A DNA stretch of 64,000 nucleotides from Glycine soja (GCF_004193775.1 NC_041019.1:20092259-20156258); one strand, 5' to 3'. Shown: positions 35,960 to 49,048, counted from the stretch's first letter. Translations and numbers: made by a program. The notes: generated by a model from the sequence alone, not told the origin.

Positions 35960-38900
35960 ATTTATTTTAATGATTTGACGCAGATCCAATGATGAGTCCT
36001 GTGAAAGTAGTGATACCAAGGACCTGGATGTTGACTTTGAGCAACTAATAAATTAAGTCGAGGAGGGAGAAAATGAGGATTGGGGACTTCCCCCGAATTT
36101 GAGAAGAATGTTGGAGCAAGAAGAAAGAGAGGTGAAGCTGCACCAAGAAGAGACAGGGGTTTTGAAATTAGGCTTTGGCAGAGAGAAAAAGGAGGTCAAG
36201 GTCGACACTTGTATGTCCGCGAAGGTCCGAGATGAGTTGGTGACTCTACTACGAGACTACCAAGACATCTTCGCTTGGTCTTGCCAAGATATGCCTGGTT
36301 TGAGTTTAGAAATCGTGCAGCACAAGCTACCTCTGAATCCTGAGTGCTCCCTGGTAAAGCAAAAATTGAGAAGAATGAAACCCAAGATGTCCCTAGAGAT
36401 AAAGGAAGAGGTAAAGAAGCAATTCGATGCCGATTTCTTGGCCATTGCTTGGTACCCAGAATGGGTCGCCAATATCATGCCAATCCCTAAAAAGGATGGG
36501 AAGGTGAGAATGTGCGTGAACTATCGGGATCCAAACCAAGCCAGTCCAAAGGATAACTTTCCTTTACCGCACATCGATGTTCTTGTAGACAACACGACCA
36601 GTTTTGCCCTATTCTCTTTCATGGATGGTTTTTCGGGTTACAATCAGATAAAATTGGCACCGGAGGATATGGAAAAGACAACCTTTATCACTCTATGGGG
36701 AACCTTCTGCTACAAGGTGATGTCATTTGGGCTGAAGAATGCTAGGGCAACATACCAGCGGGCCATGGTGGCGTTATTCCACGACATGATGCATAAAGAG
36801 ATCGAGGTCTACGTGGATGACATGATCGCCAAATCAAGGACAAAGGAGGAACACCTGGTCAATTTGCGGAAGTTGTTCGGGCAACTGCGTAAATATAGGT
36901 TAAGGCTGAATCCCGCAAAGTGTACGTTCGGGGTAAAATCCAGAAAATTACTCAGCTTTGTCGTTAGCCAGAAAGGAATAGAGGTGGATCCAGACAAGGT
37001 AAAAACAATCCTTGAAATGCCCGAGCCACGTACCGAGAAGCAGGTCTGAGGTTTCTTGGGAAGGTTGAACTACATAGTGAGATTCATATCATAGTTAACC
37101 GCCACTTGCAAGCCTCTTTTCAAATTATTGCGCAAAAATCAGTTTGTCCAATGGGACGATGATTGTCAAATGGCATTTGAAAGGATTAAACGGTGTTTGA
37201 TGATTCCTCCTGTGTTCATGCCACCGGTGCCCGGAAGACCTCTTATTCGATACATGACAGTATTAGATGAGTCGATGGGGTATGTGTTGGGACAGCACGA
37301 CAAATCCGGAAAAAGGGAATGGGCCATCTATTACTTGAGCAAAAAGTTCACAGCATGCGAGATGAACTACTCTTTGCTAGAGAAGACGTGTTGTGCCATG
37401 GTGTGGGCAACTCACCGTTTGAGGCAGTATATGCTGAGTTACATTACTTGGTTGGTGTCCAAAATGGATCCCGTCAAGTACATCTTTGAAAAGCCCGCTC
37501 TCACTGGAAGGATAGCTCGGTGGCAGGTTCTGTTGTCAAAATTCAATATTGTCTACGTCACTCAGAAAACAATAAAGGGGAGGGCCTTGGCGGATTATCT
37601 AGCTCAACAACCCATCAATGATTATCAGCCTATGCATCCAGAATTCCCTGATGAGGATATCATGACCTTGTTTGAGGAGGAGGTCAAAGATGAGGACAGG
37701 GATAAATGGATTGTGTGGTTTGATGGTGTGTCTAATGCACTAGGCCATGGGATTGGGGCAATATTGGTTTCCCTATATAAACAATATATACCTTTCACGA
37801 CTAGATTGTGCTTCGACTGCACAAACAACATAGCGGATTACGAGGCATGTGCCCTTGGGATCCGAGCAACAATCGACTTTAGGGTCAAGTCACTCAAGGT
37901 ATACGAGGACTCGACATTGGTAATTCATCTGTTGAAAGGTGAATGGGAGACCAAAGTCCACAAATTGGAGCCTTACCAGGCTTACATCAGGAAGTTGATG
38001 GAACTCTTTAATGACATATCATTTCATCACATTCCTAGAGAGGAAAATCAAATGGCTGATGCCCTTGCCACTCTAGTGTCTATGTTCAAAGTGAGCCTGC
38101 ACGGAGATTTATCATACATCGAATTCAAATGTCGGTGAGCATGCACATTTCTATTTGATAGAAGAAGAGAAGGATGGTAAGCCTTGGTACTTCGATATCA
38201 AACAATACATTGAAGACAGGGAATACCTGCCTGAGGCCTCTGACAATGACAAGAGGACGTTACTAAGGTTGGCGGCTGGTTTCCTTATGAGTGGAAATAT
38301 CTTGTACAAAAGAAACCATGACATGGTGTTGCTTCGGTGTGTGGATGCAAGAGAGATCGAACAAATGCTAGTGGAGGTGCATGAGGGATCCTTTGGTATG
38401 CATGCCAATGGACATGCCATGGCTCGAAAGATTTTGAGGACGGGGTATTACTGGCTCACTATGGAGAACAATTGTTGCATTCATGTGAGGAAATGTCATA
38501 AATGCCAAACCTTTGTTGATAATTTTAATGTTCCACTTGTACCATTGAACGTATTGGCAGCCTTGTGGCCATTCTCAATGTAGGGCATAGACGTGATCGG
38601 GGCCATCGAACCCAAGGCTTCAAACGAGCATCGTTTCATCTTAGTCGCCATTGATTACTTCACCAAATGGGTGGAAGTAGCTTCATATGCTAGCGTGACT
38701 AGGAATGTGGTGATCAGATTCGTTAAGAAGGAGATAATTTGCATATATGAGTTGCCCAGGAAGATCATCACCGATAATGCAACCAATTTAAACAACAAGA
38801 TGATGACGGAAATGTGTGAGGATTTCAACATCCAACACCATAATTCCACGCCTTATCGGCCAAAGATGAATGGGGCAGTAGAGGCTGCCAATAAGAACAT

Positions 38901-39432
38901 AAAGAAGATCGTTCAGAAGATGACCGTATCATACAAGGATTGGCACGAGATGCCTCCCTTCGCACTGCATGGTTATCAGACTTCTGTACACACATCTACT
39001 GGGGCAACCCCTTTCTCTTTGGTGTATGGGATGGAAGCTATGCTCCTGTTTGATGTGGAGATTCCTTCTTTAAGAATCCTAGCAGAGTCAAGATTGGAAG
39101 AAGCAAAATGGGTCCAGGCACGCTTTGATCAATTAAATCGTATCAAGGGTAAGAGATTGGCTGCCATGAGCCATGGGCGACTATATCAGAGCAAAGTGAA
39201 AAATGCTTTTGACAGAAGAGTGTGCCCGCGTAAGTTCAGTGAAGGGGGTCTTGTTCTGAAGAAGGTGTCGTAGGTTCAAAAGGATCACCGAGGTAAATGG
39301 GCCCCAAACTATAAAGGACCATTTGTTGTGAAGAAGGCTTTCTCAAGAGGAGCATTATTGCTTATGAACATGGACGATGAAGAGTTGCCTTCGCCTATGA
39401 ATTCTGACATCGTCAAGCGATATTACGCGTAA
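35960..39432 (+). pseudogene. Ogre/Tat-lineage gypsy pol: RT, RNase H, second RNase H, integrase
   Basis: Order of domains on the plus strand: acidic pre-RT segment (about 36000-36200); reverse transcriptase with FSFMDGFSGYNQIKLAP and YVDDM (about 36805-36820); RNase H (37130-37600, YLSKKFTACEMNYS); a second, archaeal-type RNase H (about 37710-38090, WIVWFDGVSNALGHGIGAIL, YEACALGI, HIPREENQMADALA); and integrase (38155-39270) with CHKC zinc-binding end, GIDVIG, ITDNATN and GAVEAANKNIK as the D, D and E blocks. Two tandem RNase H domains mark the Tat/Ogre lineage. The frame is broken by stops at 37047, 37095, 38581 and 39271 and a frameshift between 38138 and 38155. The end is RYYA then TAA at 39430-39432. 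Gag, protease and LTRs are absent. Confidence 0.93.
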
Positions 39433-39690
39433 TAATTGGGGAAATTCAAAGGCTCAATGTTGGACCTCCTCAAGGACTCATTAGGATCTCCAAGTTTTAA
39501 GTTTTTTGTAAACAATAGTCGCAATGTTAATAAATATGGATTAATGATTTGCATCTCTTCCTCTAGTGTTGTGTCCTTTACACTTTTTATTGCCTTTGAG
39601 CATGAACGTACACTTTTGTTCTTGCTCACTCACACAAATGGTATTCTGGAGCCATTCGGCACGTTTAGCAGGGGTGTTGTAAGCGTTAAG
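39433..39690 (+). other. Post-pol flank of the Ogre-like fragment
   Basis: Noncoding sequence following the pol stop. It is continuous with the element in character but has no recognisable domain or LTR border. Confidence 0.4.
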
Positions 39691-40330
39691 TAAAATTTGA
39701 ATACCACAACGGAAAAATCACAACACCTATAATTATTACATTTTAACGTTCGATCATAAACATGCATGCATCTGCATCTTATCATTGAGTATTTCGCAAC
39801 GCCCAAAATGAATGAAGGATCGCTTTGGGTGATGGTCAGCACCACACCGATTTGGGTAAACCTAGGAGCAAATGGAAAGGTGATGCGAGCATCTCGTGGT
39901 ATTTTTCACATTTGCATGTTAACACTTTCTTTCTCAAAGCATTAGGGCAAGTGCCAACAGGTGCTAGGTCCATGATTAGATCTGCTCGCAATCAAGGAAG
40001 GGAGTTAGGGAAGATGGGATGGCGAAGCCTCGACCGTCACCCCGAGTCCAGCTAAAGACGTTAAAGAAGCGCTCTAGGAGGCAACCTAGTATCTCTAACT
40101 CTGCTATTTAATTTCATGTTTCATGCTTGTTCATTTTCTTGAATTATTTCATGAATTCACCTAAGTTTATACATAATTAATAACAATGATAAAAAAGTTT
40201 GTAAAAAAAGTTTTTGGAAAAAAAAAATTCAACTTACCTAGGCGAGCAGAGGCTGAGGAAAAATAAAAGGAGGAGGGGTGAAATCAGATTTCACCCCATC
40301 TTCCCCCAAAATTCAAAAGCCATTGCCCAA
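39691..40330 (+). mobile_element. Athila-like post-pol fragment
   Basis: The phrase gctaaagacgttaaagaagc near 40053 is the same post-pol signature seen, on the other strand, at about 16590 in the first Athila-like element (gacgttaaaaaagtgcttac). Before it a short open frame (39825-40055) reads GDGQHHTDLGKPRSKWKGDA; after it comes spacer-like sequence. No protease, RT or LTR is present. Lineage by shared signature only. Confidence 0.5.
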
Positions 40331-40983
40331 GACCCACGGGAACCACCATTTTTGCAGCAACTTCAAGTTTTTTTCTGCATCTTTGTGTTATTTTTCTTGC
40401 ATTGCTTTCATCCCACTCAAGTAAGTGCCATCTCCATATAATTGCACCTTTTTCGTGTGATTTTTGGTGCTTTTTTTGTTGTTTGCTTTGCAATATTTGT
40501 AAGATGAGTTATATGCGAACCCATGATCAAAATGCTTGGATTGGTGGCTGTAATGGAAGGCTCTAGGCCTATCCTTGGTTCTTTTGTGAATTTGTATGTC
40601 ATGTTGCTCCTTATCCCCCGTTTTTACATGTTTTAACATGCGCACACCAACTGTTCGATGAAATGTCACAATGACCATTCTATGTGTTATTTTGAAGCTT
40701 GAATGGATAATGATCTTTACGCATGTCCAGCCATCATTTTAGATGTATGATCAACTTAGGTTGATAGATTAAATGTCAAAAGCATGGACTAAGCTTGGAA
40801 TTTTAGACATTTGCTTTAGATGCAAATACATGAGTTATATGAATGCTTAAAATTGTTTGGTTTGAATTGGTCTAATTGTTCGTTAAACTTGTTGCACTGT
40901 GGTGGGTACATTGCACCTAAATTGCTGTAGAATGTCGAACTCTTTCTTTCAAAAATAATGCGCACTGAGTTGTGATTTGTTTT
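40331..40983. other. Unassigned repeat-like intergenic stretch
   Basis: No gene is supported. It may continue the Athila-like fragment on its left, but I see no diagnostic motif. Confidence 0.4.
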
Positions 40984-41900
40984 TGTTGGATCAAGTGGTC
41001 TCGAAATAATTAAGAAGGGGGGGGTTGAATTAATTATTAATGTGTCTTAACTAATTAAAAATTTATCCTTCTTAATGTTACTAGATTCAACTAGGCTTTT
41101 ACTACTAAGTTAAGAAAGTAAAGAACAGAAACAATAACTTAACCAAAAGTAAAAGCAGCAATTAAAAGTACACAACGGAAAAATTAAAGAGTGTAGGGAA
41201 GAAGAAGACAAACACAAGATATATACTGGTTCCGCCACAACCCGTGCCTATATCCAGTCCCCAAGCAACCAACGGTTCTTGAGATTTCTTTCAACCTTGT
41301 AAAATCCTTTACAAGCCAAAGATCCACAAGGGATGTACCCTCCCTTGTTATCTTTGAACAACCAAGTGGATGTACCCTCCACTTGAACTGGTCCACAAGA
41401 GATGTATCCTATCTTGTTCTCAGTATAACAACTTAAGTAGATGTACCCTTTACTTGTGGCACAAATGATGTACCCTCCAATGTGTTAGGACAAAGAATTC
41501 TTAGGCGGTTAGTCCCTTGAATCTTTGTAAGGGGGATAAAAAAGATATATCAGGCGGTTAGTCTTTTGAAATCTTTTGTATAAAGGGAAAGGGAAAAAGA
41601 TATCTCAAGCGGTTAGTCCTTTGAAATCTTTTGTAAGAAACAGAAGATATCTCAGGCGGTTAGTCCTTTAAAATCTTTTGTCAAGAGGGAGAAGGGAAGA
41701 AACAAAAGAATTCTCAGGCGGTTAGTCCTTTGAATCTTTTGACAAGAGAAAGAAATGAATGAAGAAAAAGAATAGCACAAGTTTTTGGTCAATGAAATTT
41801 TCTTGAAAGAGAAAGTATTGAACAAAACTCTTAGAAAGATGAAGAGAAATGAATGAAAGAAATCTTATCATGAAGTTTTAGATGCTTGGCCTGGTTCTGT
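40984..41900 (+). repeat. LTR-like repeat, also present at the right end of the window
   Basis: From TGTTGGATCAAGTGG at 40984 the sequence matches the last 245 bases of the window (63756-64000) closely, including aataattaagaaggggggg, ttgaattaatta and tactggttc...caacccgtgcc. A shared sharp left edge starting TGTTGG suggests an LTR start. It holds several gatgtaccctcc words (about 41333-41475) and a minisatellite (41495-41745). The right border is not clear. Confidence 0.6.
41495..41745. repeat. Minisatellite, five units around caggcggttagtcctttga
   Basis: The word aggcggttagtc recurs near 41502, 41552, 41607 (as aagcggttagtc), 41653 and 41716, each followed by ttgaaatcttttg and a purine-rich spacer. 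Unit length varies from about 46 to 63 bp. It lies inside the LTR-like repeat. Confidence 0.85.
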
Positions 41901-42419
41901 CGTACTCTTCTAGTTGATCTAATATTATTTTAAAATTGAATCAGTAGTAATTGAATCACTAAAAGCACTTCATAATTTATTAGTTCAACAACAATTACAT
42001 TTGGGTCTAATGGGAAAAATAATTAAATTTATTTTTAATATTATATAATATTTTAAGTAAGAAAAATATAAGAAATCAAAATATAAAAATATTAGTTAAT
42101 ATAAATAACTAAATTATATACTAATAATTACATGTCTGATAAAAAATGGTATAAAGCACTAATGGAAGACGATTGTTTTAGAACACTTATATCAAACCAT
42201 TGTAAAAACAATTTAATGAGTTATTTGAAACACAATGGTTAGATACAAAAAGAGATAAAAGAATAAAAGCACATAGATTTTTATATTAATTTGTTTTACC
42301 CTAGAGACTAAGTGAGTTCTTGGTTTATCATCAAATTCTAATATAACTTATCAAAGTTTCAAATATTTTTTCCCAAGCCACTTTTGACTCATCCCCAAGC
42401 GGCCTTTACTCTTGTCTCT

Positions 42420-42640
42420 TTAAGCAAGCAACTCAAATATTCTTTATAACAAAGCCTGTTCAGGCTTCCACCGAAAATGCAAAGTATTTGGTTAATGATA
42501 AGTCTTGCAATTATCTTATTAGATGGATATACAAATGAAGTACAAGAGTTTCTTGACAAAGAATTTTCACTCAAGGCACAAGGTTTGCGGAACTTAAGAA
42601 ATTCAAGAGATAAGGCTGCAACTACTCCTTGTTGTATGTC
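42420..42640 (+). pseudogene. Copia reverse transcriptase scrap
   Basis: One frame reads KQATQIFF near 42425, resembling the LKQASRQW block, and another reads EVQEFLDKEFSLKAQGLRNL at 42537-42596, which matches the RT segment just after the catalytic YVDD in copia elements. The YVDD itself is not preserved. A small, frameshifted fragment with no LTR or other domain nearby. Confidence 0.5.
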
Positions 42641-43499
42641 AAACTTGTGCAAATATGTCTCTAGTATTTAGAGGAAGGCTTCAACAAGTATATGTTATCT
42701 CATAGCTTTGGTACTTCATTTGTCTAATATCTCAAAAGAGGGAAAATCATTGTTGGAAACATTAAATATAGCATTAAATGTCTTTTAATAACTGGTCATA
42801 TTTGATAAGATAAAACATATAACTTATCTCTCCTTTTTTGTACAAGATCTTGTATGGCGATGAACATATATGCTCTATGGTTAGAAACCCTAAACCCAAA
42901 AATCCCATTTGGTCCTAAAAATTATCATTGTGCACAAGGTTCTCTTCAACTTGTAAATTTTCGTTTAATTGATAAAAAAGATTTGAGTCACTAGTTGCAA
43001 GTAGTTCTAGTTTTGTGATGTTTTCAATTGATTGGTGATTGATGTTTTGTGGAGATATTTTGATTTCAAATTTTGTGGTTCATATAAATTTCTTTGTTCT
43101 TATCATGTAGACCTTGGACAACAGAACAAAAGAGTAATATAAATGCAAATTTTTGTTCATTGTATGATAGTAATGAGTGTTCTTAGGTATACGTTTTGGT
43201 AATTGGTAAGTTAATAAGTCACTTAGTGACCTTAATTTGAATTATCAGAAGCCACGCCATAGTCTATTAATTATTTGAAATTGTGGGATTATGGTGTGGC
43301 AATTAGTAGTTGACTCAATGAAGATTATGTCTCAAAGAAAAGAGGAGAAGTTTTGGATATGCATTGAATTCTTGGCATGTTTAGGTGCCATATGCTAATG
43401 TGGATGTTGCGTTGTAGAAGGGTAATGTGGAGGTGGGTGCTGTTGAATTGATTGGAGGGATTGGATTAGATAGACAAAACACAAGTATTTCTTGACGAG
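42641..43499. other. Intergenic stretch
   Basis: No gene or clear repeat is supported. It may include the 5' end of the neighbouring MULE, but no terminal inverted repeat was identified. Confidence 0.4.
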
Positions 43500-46359
43500 T
43501 CTAGCCCATTGTTTGTTTTGTATTTTTGTACCACAGTGAAGGAGATGCACAAGTTGCCTTATATTTGCCTACCCTAGGAAATGTGGACATTTTGGTACAC
43601 TATATGGAGCTTCCCGATGAACTCGTTAGTGTGAATGAAATTGAGAAAGAACCTATTATTTGTATTTTAATGAACATGGTGAGCTTGGGTCCAAAACTGT
43701 CAATGTACCTATTGAGTGGTTAAAAATAGGAGTTAGTGGTGTTGTTGCTACTGATGAAGTCTATGTTAGTGACGAGGACATGACCTATAATGGGGTTAAT
43801 GCTAGTAGTGAGCCATCTGAAGCTGAATATGATGACATTGAAGATGATGTTGATTTGATTAAAGGTAATTAGAGTGTTAAATTAAGTGACTTTGAGGAAA
43901 ATGTTGATGTAATAGGTGAAGTGCATTCAGATTATGATATAAATGAAATATATGTTGAAAAAGGTATTTTGGGGAAACATTTGAGAGGCAACCAAATGGC
44001 AAGATCAAGTTTGTAAAAGGGCAATTGTTATAGAATGTATCTCATTTTAGGGAAATCTAGAGTGATTTTGCTATTCAAGAAGGATTTGAATTGTACAAGG
44101 TTAAAAATGAGTCATCAAGAGTGACCTCCCAGTGTAATGCTAAAGGATGTATTTGGAGGATCCATGCATCCCTAACCCCAGATAAAATAACCTACCAAAT
44201 CAAATCATACTATGGTAAACACTCTTGTATTTGAACAACAAAGAACTTTAAGGCAACGTCCATGTGGATTGCAAAAAATCTTAAGAGCTTAATTCTTGCA
44301 TATCCCAATATTAGTTATTCAACAATGAAGCAAGAATTTTATTAACAACTATGAAGTTGAACCAAAAAATCAAATGCAATTATATTATGTCAAGAATAAG
44401 GTCCACCAAAACACTAAAGGGGTACACTCTTTGTCTTACAATGTTTGGCCTCCTTAGGTGTGGGTAGTTTTAAAAAAAATGAGAGGAGTTTAGTAAAGTT
44501 TTAACTAGAACCTAAGGTAGGCATGAATCCTAAATTTAATAGGATTTTTGTTTGTCTGGATGCCATGAAAAAAGGATTTGTAAGGTGTAGGCCCTGATTT
44601 GGTATTGATGGCTACCATTTAAAAGGGCCATTTGGAGGGGTATTACTATCTGTTGTTGGACTTGATGGGAATAAAGGCATGTTCCCTATTGCATTTACAA
44701 AGGTTGAGATTGAAAATATAGATTTGTGGAAGTTTTTTCTCACTTTGTTAAGAGAATCATTACAATCAGTTTCTAAATGGAAGGATGACTTTGTTACTAT
44801 CATGTCAGATTAGCAAAAGGTATGTGACATTGATAATTGTTTTATTTCCAATGTTATTTTGTAAAATGTTATTGATGATTTTTTTTTGTGTTATAGGGTC
44901 TTTCTCGAGTTATATAAGAAACTTTTCCATATGCAAGATACAGGTCAGATTCAAATATAAAGTAAACTAGTTTTGTGAAATTTGTAAATGATTACTGCAT
45001 GATAGGTTTTCTTTTATTTGTAAATGACTACTGCATGATTTTAAATTATTTTATGATTGAACATGTAGGTTTTCTGTAATCACAAGTTGAACCACTCTAA
45101 GACCATGCTTAAATCTCTTTTGTTTACTAGCCAATTTTGGGCATGTGCCATGGCATACACTGAGGCCAACTTTGATAAATCATTGAATGCTTTAAGAAAG
45201 AACAAAAATGAGGTTGCTGATTGGTTGTTGGCTAAAGATAAACCAAAACCAATGTGGGTTAGGCACACATATCACCCTTTATGTAGGAGTGATCATGTCA
45301 CAAACAACATCAGTGAAGTTTTAAAGCTTGGTTGGGTGATGATAGAAAGAAAATAGTACTGCCCATGCTTCAATCTATAGTTTGCAGGCTCATGGTAACT
45401 TTCTAGAAGAGATATGAGACAACAACCACTAGTCAAAATCATGTGCCACCTAGAGTGAAGACCTATTTGTGTAAAACCATGCAGACAATGAGGTTTTTGA
45501 ATTTGAAATATGGTACACCAATTTTGTGGTTAAATTAATGGACAAGATGTGTGGGTGTAATGAATGGAACCTTGCTGGATTGCCATGCAAACATGTATGT
45601 GCATCACAGTGTATCAAAGAGAAAATGTTGAGAGTTATTGTGATGAAGCTCTTACAACTTCTAAGTTGTTGATTGCTTATGATGAAGTTATCCATCCTAT
45701 GCCTAACGTTGATGTTAATTCAAATAGGGGAGATTATCATGTATTGGTTCTCTAACTTTGAAAAGATTACCCGGTCGACCAAGAAACGCAAGAAGGAAAA
45801 CTAATGTTGAGGGACCTTTAGGAACCCAACAAGCAAGAAGGTCCAACATAGTAAGGTGTTCTAGTTGCAAGCAATTTGAATACAACTATAGGACTTGTGA
45901 AAGGGCTCCGGTCAGAAAGAAAAATTCTAAAAAACAAGTTAGTACATTAAATAGAATTTGAATTGGCAAGCAATTTGTTGGATATGTAATTTGACTTTCA
46001 TTTGTTAATTGAAACTTGATGTTAGCAACAACCAAGTGGGAGCAATGTCAATGTTGAACCTGGCAACAATGTAAATCCAACACTTGTGCAAACTAATGTA
46101 CTTGCAGCACAATAATCTGGATTGACCAGTGAGGTATATTGTTTAAAAACCTTATCGCTGAATTTGAATGGTTTGTGTTGAACCTAATTGCTTATGTGGT
46201 TCATATTGTCATATGTTGAACATGATTTTTTGTCATATAATAGGTACACAATCTAAAGCTATCAATGCATTTGTTGCTTCTTACCAACTAGTTAACACAG
46301 ACAATGGTGCAGGATAAAAGAAAAGGAAGAGACCAAGAGCCAAGCCTATGAATGTTTAA
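43500..46359 (+). pseudogene. Mutator-like (MULE/MuDR) transposase pseudogene
   Basis: MULE transposases move DNA elements with long inverted ends. The pieces lie in order. An N-terminal segment (43526-43872) ends in an acidic run. The MuDR DNA-binding segment (about 44060-44260) has EGFELYKVKNESSRVTSQC and CIWRIHAS. The transposase core (about 44600-44820) has GIDGYHLKGPFGGVLLSVVG, with the first catalytic Asp, and MSD-stop-QKG. A helical part lies at 45087-45356. The SWIM zinc finger at about 45548-45605 reads CGCNEWNLAGLPCKHVCAS. A zinc knuckle near 45858-45905 has CSSC...C. A basic tail KKRKRPRAKPMNV ends in TAA near 46359. Stops and frameshifts are frequent. Confidence 0.88.
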
Positions 46360-49048
46360 GATCATTGTTATATTTTGAAAATTAGTTATTTTACTTATAC
46401 GCAAACTAACTTTTTTTGTTGTGGGAAAGAAGTCAAATATTATTACACATGCATAGGGGCAGATTTTTTGGTTCAAAACCAGCATTTTCTTATATATTGT
46501 GTAGTTTCTATTTTTTGAGAACAAGATTCTTCCATGAATGTTCATCTTCAATATGGTTGTTTTGTCGAACAACCTTGTTCTGACAACATATCATGCAACT
46601 CGATGGGATCAATTTGTAAGAACAGTTTCTTATTTCATTAAATGTTGGTCAATACATATGTGTAAGAAGTATACAAAGTATGTCCTTTTTTTAGCAATGA
46701 TGAATTCAATTTGGTATTAGTTAATATTCAGTGTGTGGAATTATTAGGATTGCAAGACTATTTTTTTATTTTTTGGTGTTATTGGAATTCAAATGATTTA
46801 TTAGCAAGTGTTATTTTATTATAGAATTTTTTTTCCACATATATACTCAGATTAACATAATATAATTTGTCGTTAAAAAAAAGATGTATACTAGATGTGA
46901 AAATAGGAACCAAGTTATTATACCAAACATAGTTCATATAATTTCATGTCATGTAAACAAAATTACATACCATGACAAATAAGTTGTTAGACTAAACAAC
47001 CACCAACAAAACAAAGAACCCAATAGGAAATAAGGACTACATAAACTTCATTACAAGTTGCTTAGTAAGGACCATCTAAACTTCAACTTATGACTACATA
47101 CACCTACCTAGTCACTTAATTGCAATAATAACAATGCCAACAACAAATACAATTACAATTATGAAACCCATTACAACTCATAAGTTGGTCTTCATTTTGT
47201 CAACTTCCGTCTTCAAATCTTTAATGTCCATCTTCAACAATTCATAAGATTTTTTCACCTTTACAACATTGGCACATAAACTAGAAGATGATGTTGCTCC
47301 TGATTCAGACATTATATCGAACACCTTACCAATAACATGACATACAACATAATGTTCATCAAATAAAATGCAAAAATTTGAAACAACATAAGGAAGCAAA
47401 AAAAAAAAAAAATCAACTAAACAAAGCAACCACATAAAACATAAAAGGGGAACAAAAAATTATAAATTGTACAACACCTGCTCCACAACCTAGCAACCCA
47501 ACAACATTAACAAAGAAAAAAATAAAAAACAAAACCTCACCTAACAACCAAAAGCTCACCGTGATTTATCTTCAGGTTCGACGATCTTTGTGTGCAACCC
47601 AAAGGTAGCCACACAAGCCATGATCTTTTTGTCCAACTCATAAGCAGGCCACGATCTTGCTTCATTTTTTTCAAATGTTTTAGTTGTTAGAAGGTTGAAG
47701 GAGGGGATAATTTTGGAAAGAGAAAATCATTAGAAGTCACATGTGTAATATGTGTCTGCTTTCAAAGTTAACATCGTTAGTAAGGGAGGGGAGGTCTATG
47801 TAACAAACAATGAACAATTAGGGGTTTTTTGTATAGTTTGAAAACAGAGAGGAGACATGTGTTATTTGTATAAACCTTAGGGAAACCATACTAAACATTA
47901 TTAAGCAAAAAACAGACCTAAAATTCTCTTATGATCTCCAAATCAATGTCTACTGTTTCTCTTTCTCCAACTTCAGTTAAGACTTCTCTCCCACAAGCCA
48001 AGGCCATACCCAAACTAATCATATGTGGTTTGTCTAAGACTGTTTGCAGCTGCCTGCAGAAGGTTCCAACTTTCAGTGAAGGAATCTAGCTATACTGCAA
48101 GTTCAGCTGTTCAGGCCACATGGTATGGTACTCAATCGGCACATAAACCCATTAAGATGCCAAGCCTATGGATGGCCTTTTGTTTTGTATTTTTTCTCTA
48201 TTTTTGGTGGATATTCTTATTTAGTACATGGCCAAATAGTCACATTAAAATTTTGACTCACTTGGCCTGTCTATTTTATTAAACAAGAAACCATAACTGA
48301 ACCATTTGAGACGCAACAACTTACATCTACGATGTTTTCTCAATTAGTCATAGGTTCACAACCCACATGTTTGTCATAGCCACAATAATGTTTTCTTGGC
48401 TTTTGGGGCTAATACTTGGACTACGATCACAATGGACCTCACTAGGGTAAGATCAATTATTTATCTCTTGAGACTATACTGCTCTAGCCTAGTAGGATCA
48501 CAACAAACAACAAAGTTCAATCTCCTTTCAAATATGTAAGGCAATTTTGCATATTAAAACTCGAATTCGAGATCCAAAAATAATCTCACATCATTTGTTC
48601 CATGCGCTCAACAGTGGTAAGATCAAATTTCAAATAATGCCGCTGAATGGCATTTGAATTTGTAATTCGATGCCCTATGTCTAGTTAAATGCTAACAATA
48701 TACGAAGACACCAGACTAAAGTACTAATTAGAACGTATTATTTTGTCCATTTTCTGTTCCAGTGCTCTTTCTGACACTTTCGTGCAATTATTGAGCCAAA
48801 GAATTGAAGTTACAACATTGTAATTATTCCCCACTGTTGAGAAAAAATATACTTTAAAAAAAGTAAAGATTAATATTCAACAGAAAAATTCATGAAAAGG
48901 AGAATTTCTAAAAAATCTTTACCATGAAGGGATTAAATCGAAAAGTGGTATTAATTTATATAAAGTATGACTATTGCTTCCTTCATGATAATTAATAAAT
49001 GCAATTTCAGGAATTCCCTTTTCGTATTTTTTCTCAAATTAATTTAAA
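46360..49048. other. Intergenic DNA between the MULE and XTH
   Basis: No intact gene is supported. A weak minus-strand remnant at 47100-47435 is listed separately. The stretch at 47700-47930 (ggaggggataattttgg...tattaagc) looks like a repeat end but has no partner that I could find in the window. Confidence 0.45.
47100..47435 (-). pseudogene. Possible coiled-coil plus membrane-anchor remnant
   Basis: A minus-strand frame contains MSESGATSSSSLCANVVKVK followed by a charged, heptad-like stretch (LLKMDIKDLKTEVDKMKTNL) and TGA near 47178. The next codons in frame read VVMGFIIVIVFVVGIVIIAI, a clear hydrophobic segment. This resembles the C-terminal half of small plant proteins with a GRF-type zinc finger, coiled coil and membrane end, often found near MULEs, but no zinc finger is visible. 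Low confidence. Confidence 0.25.

Noticed and set aside
41495..41745. Regularly spaced repeats considered as a CRISPR-like array
   Set aside because: This is a plant minisatellite: spacers are purine-rich variants of each other, unit length varies and the host is eukaryotic.
48025..48282. 85-codon plus-strand frame with aromatic-rich end
   Set aside because: No recognisable motif, no intron or promoter context, and AT-rich flanks; I see no support for a gene.
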